Assembly (NCBI GenBank): GCA_002999035.1
Contig: CP027241.1
Span: 1-64,000, forward strand
Length of the DNA stretch: 64,000 nucleotides
Source: Lachnospiraceae bacterium oral taxon 500
Lineage (GTDB): Bacteria; Bacillota; Clostridia; Lachnospirales; Vallitaleaceae
Reading direction: 5' to 3'
The notes beneath the pieces are model-generated. The model did not search any database and was not told where the DNA came from. It worked only from the letters and a program-made list of their open reading frames with translations. Below are positions 58,824 to 64,000 of the stretch, one piece after another (positions within the stretch are counted from its first letter, which is position 1; every line of letters begins with the position of its first letter). The translations under genes were made by a program, and so were the position numbers.

Positions 58824-58852
58824 ATTTTATTCCTTTGGCGCTGACTGCGCAA
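58824..58852 (-). promoter_or_regulatory. rnpB promoter inside the end of the upstream coding region
   Basis: TTGCGC (58847-58852), 17 bases, TAAAAT (58824-58829) on the minus strand, then six bases to the expected 5' G of RNase P RNA at 58817. The -10 overlaps the stop codon of the membrane-protein gene. Confidence 0.75.
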
Positions 58853-60911
58853 GTTTTTTTGATTTCTTTTTTCGAAAATATTTTATCTTTCGGCCTGCCT
58901 GGCCTCCGACCTCTGCTTTCACCGGCGAATGAACCGGCTGCTGATTCGGTTTTACCCCTTTGGCCGGTTTTTTAGCCTTGGGCGGCACCGGCTGTTTTAA
59001 ATGAATTTCCGATTTCGGATAAATAATCAGTTTTTCCTTGGCCGCTCCGGCTGTTTTAGCCTTTTCCTGATGCTTATTAGCCTTTGACTTCGGCAGCTGT
59101 ACTACTGCTTTGCCCGTTTGTTTCGGCTGATTGGCCTTTTTCGGCTGATTGGACTTTTTCGCCTGATTGTTCTGACCGGTTATTTGGGGACTTATCTGGC
59201 CAGTCATTGGCTTAACCGCCAACCCAGCCGCTTCTTTCGATTGATTGACCCAATCGGATAAGCTCTTTGTTTTAGCCGGAACAACCGGTTGATTCGCCGG
59301 CACCTTGACGGGGGCTTTGCCCTTTTTGAGCTTTTTGGTCTGCTTCGGCTGTTTGACCTGCTTTTCCTGATTGGTTTGTTTCGGCTGTTTGGTTTGCTTT
59401 TCCTGATTGGCCGGTTTCGCTTGGTTGGCTTGTTTTTCCTGACTGGCCGGTTTCGCTTGGTTGGCTTGTTTTTCCTGATTAGCTTGTCCGGTGGCCGGCT
59501 TGGTTTTAGCCGGCAGCAGTGACAGATTGTCCAGCGCCTTGACTGTTTCTTTGACCTGATCAGTCTGTTTCGACTGTTTGGCCTGCTTTTCCTGATTGAC
59601 CTGTTTCGGCTGTTTGGTTTGCTTTTCCTGATTAGTCTGTCCGGTGGCCGGCTTGGTTTTAGCCGGCAGCAGTGACGGATTGTCCTGCGCCTTGGCTGCT
59701 TCCTTGGCCTGCTTCGTTTGGTTGGCCTGACCGGTGGAAGGCTTGGCCTGCGGCTTCGGCGGATGAACTGCCGCTTGTTTTCGCTTTTCTTCCGCCTTTA
59801 AGCGCAAACTTACTTTTTGCGGCTTCTCCTTTATTTTCAGCAAAGTCGGCCGTTGATTCCCGCTTTCCCGGCTCTTTCCGTTCTTGCCGTTTTCCCCGTT
59901 TTGACTATGATAGGTCGTTTCCGACTTTTGCGGCTTTTCCGACTCCTGCCAATTTTTATCCACCACGGCTCCGTCATAGGAATACTTATCGGTATCCTCC
60001 GGCCGAATCCACCGGTGATAACCGATGGAAAGCACTTTTGTCAAAACAAAAATCGCGGCTAACAAGGCGGTTTCCCATTGAATATAAAATACCATCGACC
60101 GGCCCTCGCCGCCAAAGCGATAAAAAGCTGCCAGGCCGCCGGCAAAAAGGACTCCTGCCAGGCCGATTAAACCCTTTTCATATCTCAGCCGGCGCATATA
60201 ATTTGCTAAAAACAGCAGCCCCGCCGCCGCTCCGATCACAATGAAAGGCCAACTGCTTTCCCGAAAGCCCAAAGTCAAAAGCTGCAAGACCAATAATCCT
60301 TCCAGAAAAAAGCACCAGCCCTGATGATTATATTTATTGGTGTAAATTACCGACTGTTTGAGGAGCAGGGCCGATATCAGTATCCACAGCAAAGCCGATA
60401 CCGGTACCTTTAAAATAACCGGCAGCCACATGGCTGTCATTAAAAACAGGCTTAACAGATTCGTGCCGTAATTTTTAAAGAACTGATCCCATTGCTTGGG
60501 AAAATAAATCCGATTCAGAGTCAGGAAGCCGCCTCGTGAGTTTTCCGTCAAAAATATAATTGCTAACACAAAGGGAAGGCTGATCAGTTCCAAAGCAAAG
60601 TTTAACTGCACCTGCTCATAATTAAAAGTATTCAACTCCAGTACCAACGCAGAAGCGACAATATTGCCGATAATCATCCGCCCGTTTTCCGAATAAAAAT
60701 TATTCGTAAAGTTCGGGGATCTTTTGCGCAGAGCAACCGCCGCCTGCTCATGATTTACAACCTGCACCGCCAGGCAAAGCAATGCCAGCCCCGGAATATA
60801 TGCAGATTGCCCGATATCCTCCAGCACCTTTAGCCGGAACAATATATACAAAAAGGAAACAGCTATCACCGCCCAAATCAAAACCTGCGTTTGATCTTTA
60901 TTTTGCTTCAT
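58827..60911 (-). CDS. Polytopic membrane protein with long Lys/Gln-rich repeat tail
   Basis: 694 residues. Residues 10-310 have about nine hydrophobic segments. Residues 340-694 are low-complexity, basic and repeat-rich: units of NQEKQ(A/T)KQPKQ and the block LSLLPAKTKPATGQ occur two or more times, ending in KIKYFRKKKSKKLAQS. The tail would be cytoplasmic or cell-wall facing; its charge suggests binding to RNA, DNA or anionic polymer. No family is recognised. It sits between lepB and rnpB, so it might be linked to export or cell envelope, but that is inference. Confidence 0.75.
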   Translation of the reverse strand: MKQNKDQTQVLIWAVIAVSFLYILFRLKVLEDIGQSAYIPGLALLCLAVQVVNHEQAAVALRKRSPNFTNNFYSENGRMIIGNIVASALVLELNTFNYEQVQLNFALELISLPFVLAIIFLTENSRGGFLTLNRIYFPKQWDQFFKNYGTNLLSLFLMTAMWLPVILKVPVSALLWILISALLLKQSVIYTNKYNHQGWCFFLEGLLVLQLLTLGFRESSWPFIVIGAAAGLLFLANYMRRLRYEKGLIGLAGVLFAGGLAAFYRFGGEGRSMVFYIQWETALLAAIFVLTKVLSIGYHRWIRPEDTDKYSYDGAVVDKNWQESEKPQKSETTYHSQNGENGKNGKSRESGNQRPTLLKIKEKPQKVSLRLKAEEKRKQAAVHPPKPQAKPSTGQANQTKQAKEAAKAQDNPSLLPAKTKPATGQTNQEKQTKQPKQVNQEKQAKQSKQTDQVKETVKALDNLSLLPAKTKPATGQANQEKQANQAKPASQEKQANQAKPANQEKQTKQPKQTNQEKQVKQPKQTKKLKKGKAPVKVPANQPVVPAKTKSLSDWVNQSKEAAGLAVKPMTGQISPQITGQNNQAKKSNQPKKANQPKQTGKAVVQLPKSKANKHQEKAKTAGAAKEKLIIYPKSEIHLKQPVPPKAKKPAKGVKPNQQPVHSPVKAEVGGQAGRKIKYFRKKKSKKLAQSAPKE

Positions 60912-60917
60912 AGCTTA

Positions 60918-61613
60918 TTATACGCCCCCCAACTTACCCAGGGGCCAAAACCGAATCCATACCCGGCCTTCGATTTGCTCCCGCTTAATGCAGCCAAAGT
61001 CACGACTGTCATAACTCATCCCCCGATTATCGCCTATCACAAAGTACTGACCGTCCGGCACGGTAAAAGGATACTGAATACTGTCCTTGGGATAGGTCGG
61101 CTGCTGGGCATAGTCTTCCGCCAATTCCTTGCCGTTGACAAAAACCTTGCCGTCTCGAATATTAATCTCATCGCCCGGCAATCCGATCACCCGCTTAACC
61201 AAACGGGTATTGACTTCTCGCCGGAAAAACTTAGCCGCCATGTCCTGATACAGGCGGACAAAGCGGGCACCGATCGACGGATCGACCGGATCCTTGATAA
61301 ATACAATAATATCACCGGTTTCAGGATTACCGAAAGCATAGCTCAATTTTTCCACAATCAATTGATCGCCGCCAATCAGCGTTGTTTCCATCGAGCTTTG
61401 GCGAACCTGCGATAAGGTAAATACAAATATATTTAAAAAGTTGGTAATCAGTAATGCAATTACAATTACTTTAATTAAATCCAGTATTTCCCTTTTCCAA
61501 TTAAACTTTTTTTCCTCCTCGCCCTCCGGAGTGGGCGCAGAATCCTGAACTGCATTCGGCTTTTTTTCATCCGACGGGCTCAACAAATCCTGAGAACTTT
61601 TTTCGTTTTCCAT
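60918..61613 (-). CDS. lepB: Signal peptidase I
   Basis: 231 residues. A cytoplasmic tail (1-40) and a helix at about 46-66 are followed by the catalytic Ser in VRQSSMETTL (S74), Lys in RLVKRVIGLPGD (K140), and box E (GDNRGMSYDSRDFG). It cleaves signal peptides of exported proteins. The start ATG follows AGAGGTGACGT. It overlaps nothing and ends seven bases before the repeat-tail gene. Confidence 0.95.
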   Translation of the reverse strand: MENEKSSQDLLSPSDEKKPNAVQDSAPTPEGEEEKKFNWKREILDLIKVIVIALLITNFLNIFVFTLSQVRQSSMETTLIGGDQLIVEKLSYAFGNPETGDIIVFIKDPVDPSIGARFVRLYQDMAAKFFRREVNTRLVKRVIGLPGDEINIRDGKVFVNGKELAEDYAQQPTYPKDSIQYPFTVPDGQYFVIGDNRGMSYDSRDFGCIKREQIEGRVWIRFWPLGKLGGV

Positions 61614-61726
61614 ACGTCACCTCTTACATCATTCTATTTTATAGCAAAGCGCTTATTTACAGCCTCTTTGCCATTATACTACATTACCCGGCAAGTTACA
61701 AGTACCGGCTAAATCCAGCTTTTATC

Positions 61727-62779
61727 CTATATCAGCAGCATGGCATCGCCAAACGAAAAAAAGCGATACCTTTGCCTGACGGCTTCGGCATAAGCCGCTA
61801 AGACAAACTCCCGACCGGCAAAAGCACTGACCAGCATAATTAGGCTTGATTTGGGCAGATGAAAATTGGTAAGCAGCCCATCAATCACCCGAAAAGAATA
61901 GCCCGGATAGATAAAAATATCCGTCCACTTAGAGCTTTCCGCTAGATAGCCGTTTTCGTCAGCTAAGGATTCCAACGTCCGGCAGGCCGTTGTTCCGACC
62001 GCAATCACCCGACCGCCGCCGGCCTTGGCCTGATTGATCAAATCTGCGTCTTTCTGCCGGATCTGGCAAAACTCGGCATGCATCTGATGCTCCAAAACAT
62101 TTTCCGCCTTAACCGGCCGAAAAGTTCCCAGCCCGACATGCAAAGTAACAAAGGCCAAACTGACACCGCGATTCTGAATTGTTGTCAAAAGTTCCTCGGT
62201 AAAGTGCAGCCCGGCCGTCGGTGCCGCCGAAGAGCCCTTGTACTTACAGTAAACGGTCTGATAGCGCTCCTGATCCTCCAAGCGCTCATGAATATACGGC
62301 GGCAGCGGCATCGTGCCTAATTCGTCCAAAACTTCCTCAAAAATACCGTCCAGTTCAAACTCGATCAGCCGGTTGCCGTTCTCCAGAACATCGACAATCC
62401 GGCCGGTCAGCCGACCGCCGCCAAAACTCAAAACCGCTCCGGTTCTGGTTTTTTTGCCGGGTTTAGTCAGTACTTCCCACTGTCTGTCGCTTTTTCTGGT
62501 CAGAAGCAAAACTTCGGCTGCTGCCTTTCGGTCTTTAATTTCTCCGATCAATCTGGCCGGCAGCACCCGGCTATCATTTAAGACCAAACAATCGCCCGGC
62601 TGCAAATAATCCAAAATATCGGTAAACTTCCGGTTCCGGATCGTCTGCTCCGCCCGGTTTAAGACCATCAGCCGCGAATCCGACCGGACTTTCAGCGGCA
62701 TCTGCGCAATTAATTCCTCCGGCAGGAAGAAGTCATAGTCCTGCGTTCTTCCGGCCAGAGTATTTGTTTTTTCCATCAT
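61727..62779 (-). CDS. queA: S-adenosylmethionine:tRNA ribosyltransferase-isomerase
   Basis: 350 residues. QueA motifs: [28 protein letters not shown], '[17 protein letters not shown]', '[14 protein letters not shown]' and '[17 protein letters not shown]'. It makes epoxyqueuosine in tRNA anticodons. An in-frame ATG at 62776 is also possible. It follows pheT by one base, so both are probably one transcript. Confidence 0.95.
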   Translation of the reverse strand: MMEKTNTLAGRTQDYDFFLPEELIAQMPLKVRSDSRLMVLNRAEQTIRNRKFTDILDYLQPGDCLVLNDSRVLPARLIGEIKDRKAAAEVLLLTRKSDRQWEVLTKPGKKTRTGAVLSFGGGRLTGRIVDVLENGNRLIEFELDGIFEEVLDELGTMPLPPYIHERLEDQERYQTVYCKYKGSSAAPTAGLHFTEELLTTIQNRGVSLAFVTLHVGLGTFRPVKAENVLEHQMHAEFCQIRQKDADLINQAKAGGGRVIAVGTTACRTLESLADENGYLAESSKWTDIFIYPGYSFRVIDGLLTNFHLPKSSLIMLVSAFAGREFVLAAYAEAVRQRYRFFSFGDAMLLI

Positions 62780-62780
62780 C

Positions 62781-64000
62781 TCAATCTCTCAGTCTGATTC
62801 CGTATGCCGTTTCGAGCTTGCGTAAAATTCGGTCAATCACCTGATTGATTTCATTTTCCGTTAAGGTATGATCCTTACTCCGCAGCTTTAAGGCATAAGC
62901 CATTGATTTATAACCCTTTTCGATTTGTTCCCCCTGATACAGATCGAACAATTCCGCTTTTTCCAGAAGCTTGCCGGATTCGGTCCGGAAAATTTCTTCA
63001 ATTTGAGCGGCCAGCACTTCTTCTTTGACCAGCAGTGCCAAATCCCGGCTGACTGCCGGATACTTGGGAATTGCTTCGTATTTTTTTGCCGGATTGATGT
63101 TCTGGAAAATTTCATCCAGTTCCAGCATCAGCAAATAAGTTCTGGCGCCGATTTCATAATTTTCGGCAGTCAGCGGATGCACTTCGCCCAAATAACCCAC
63201 CGGCCGCTCTGCCAGCAAAATATCGGCCTGCCGGTTCGGGTGAAAGAAGGAATGTGCTGACGGCTGATAGCGGAAGCTTTCCCCCAGTTTAGCCGCCAAG
63301 GTTTCAGCAATTCCTTTCATATCAAAGAAATCCTTTTTGCCGTAGTGGCCGACAATCAGGCAGTTTTTCTCCTGCGGCATTTCGGCGTTTTTATCGCTGT
63401 TGTCTACCGGTTCGGCGGTAGGCAGATAAATCCGGCCAATTTCAAATAAGGTCACATCACTGTTGCGGTGATTGTAATTGGTAGCCAGCGAGGTTAAAAT
63501 ACCGTTCAGCATGCACGTCCGCATCATACTGAAATCCTCGCCCAAAGGATTTTGGATAACCAATGCCCGGCGATAGGCATGTTCCGGGGAAAGCCGCAAT
63601 TTTTCAAAGACCTTGGGGCTTTCAAATGAGTATTCCACCGCCTCATTTGCTCCCATTGCCAGCAGCGCCGCTACTACGGTATCTTCCGCTTTCTGGTTAA
63701 AGCTCTTATGGCCGACCGTCGGATTTTCGCTGTTAATGGTGGTAGCAATCCGGTCATATCCATAAATCCGGGCAACTTCTTCAGCCAAATCCGCCATGCC
63801 CTCAACATCGGCCCGGTAAGTCGGAATCGTGACCTGACCGGCCGCTTCATCAACCGTAAAGGTCAGCCGCCGGAAAATAGCCGCCATTTCCTGCCCGGTC
63901 AGCTCCGTGCCCAGCAGCCGGTTAATCGCCGCCGCATCATAGGGCAGTGTTCTTTCTTTTCGCGGCTCGGGATAAATATCAATCTGGCCTTCGATAATTT
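62781..64000 (-). CDS. pheT: Phenylalanyl-tRNA synthetase beta subunit, C-terminal part
   Basis: The frame is open to the window edge, so this is the 3' 406 codons; the gene continues beyond 64000. Visible are the B5 domain end ([17 protein letters not shown]), the inactive synthetase-like core ([37 protein letters not shown]) and the C-terminal FDX-ACB anticodon-binding domain ([36 protein letters not shown]). It acts with PheS to charge tRNA-Phe. The stop is just before queA. Confidence 0.95.
   Translation of the reverse strand, partial: IIEGQIDIYPEPRKERTLPYDAAAINRLLGTELTGQEMAAIFRRLTFTVDEAAGQVTIPTYRADVEGMADLAEEVARIYGYDRIATTINSENPTVGHKSFNQKAEDTVVAALLAMGANEAVEYSFESPKVFEKLRLSPEHAYRRALVIQNPLGEDFSMMRTCMLNGILTSLATNYNHRNSDVTLFEIGRIYLPTAEPVDNSDKNAEMPQEKNCLIVGHYGKKDFFDMKGIAETLAAKLGESFRYQPSAHSFFHPNRQADILLAERPVGYLGEVHPLTAENYEIGARTYLLMLELDEIFQNINPAKKYEAIPKYPAVSRDLALLVKEEVLAAQIEEIFRTESGKLLEKAELFDLYQGEQIEKGYKSMAYALKLRSKDHTLTENEINQVIDRILRKLETAYGIRLRD

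Noticed and set aside
59280-59760. Repetitive plus-strand sequence as a separate repeat element
   Set aside because: It is the coding sequence of the Lys/Gln tail; period and frame match the protein repeats.
1-64000. tRNA or rRNA genes
   Set aside because: No cloverleaf or rRNA core was recognised by eye; a covariance-model search would be needed to exclude them fully.

Overview
The window reads as chromosome from an anaerobic Firmicute, most likely class Clostridia. AGGAGG-type ribosome binding sites are common, and the promoters are TTGACA/TATAAT type. Clostridial families recur: YesM/YesN, ECF transport, BlaI/MecI, a TnpX/TnpW recombination module and a CD1845-type membrane protein. I cannot name a genus. 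The two mobile regions at low coordinates look more AT-rich than the rest.

Layout. 1 to about 18.5 kb: a Mu-like transposable prophage read right to left. Repressor and Ner-like protein come first, then MuA, a pentapeptide-repeat protein, MuB, small early genes, GemA, Mor, the packaging genes with a NusG paralogue between them, and head genes. The right end lies outside the window. The first 2.2 kb are riddled with single-base indels. 18.7-19.7 kb: one alpha/beta hydrolase. 19.8-25.6 kb: a gutted Tn1549-type integrative element. It keeps repA, a dnaC-like gene, pcfB, an antirepressor, the first 118 codons of virD4, then tnpX and tnpW; the conjugation genes are gone.

25.9-28.7 kb: an ECF transporter operon behind a near-ideal promoter and palindrome. 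28.9-30.9 kb: a von Willebrand A protein beside a macrodomain protein. 31.0-42.2 kb: a ten-gene carbohydrate locus with a CUT1 ABC transporter, YesM/YesN two-component pair, two GH109-like oxidoreductases, MFS exporter, short MGMT-type protein and glycerate kinase. The first permease gene carries an A9 frameshift. 42.5-46.1 kb: a DUF4143 ATPase with 33-bp repeats upstream, two unknown membrane proteins and a strongly folded intergenic element.

46.3-49.6 kb: a GntR (YtrA-type)/ABC operon with its own operator. 49.8-51.7 kb: a BlaI-type repressor with two operators and an unknown membrane partner containing a G10 tract. 51.8-55.5 kb: an ABC-F protein behind a leader-peptide/terminator attenuator, an acetyltransferase and a Cys/His-rich DUF1292 protein. 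55.6-64 kb: housekeeping genes pyrE, pyrF, pgi, rnpB, lepB, queA and the 3' part of pheT, plus a long Lys/Gln-rich membrane protein whose last codons contain the rnpB promoter.

The points most worth following are the phage NusG paralogue with its structured, repeat-bearing leader before the terminase gene, the MuF-JAB fusion, the pentapeptide protein between MuA and MuB, the macrodomain/vWA pair, and the ABC-F attenuator.
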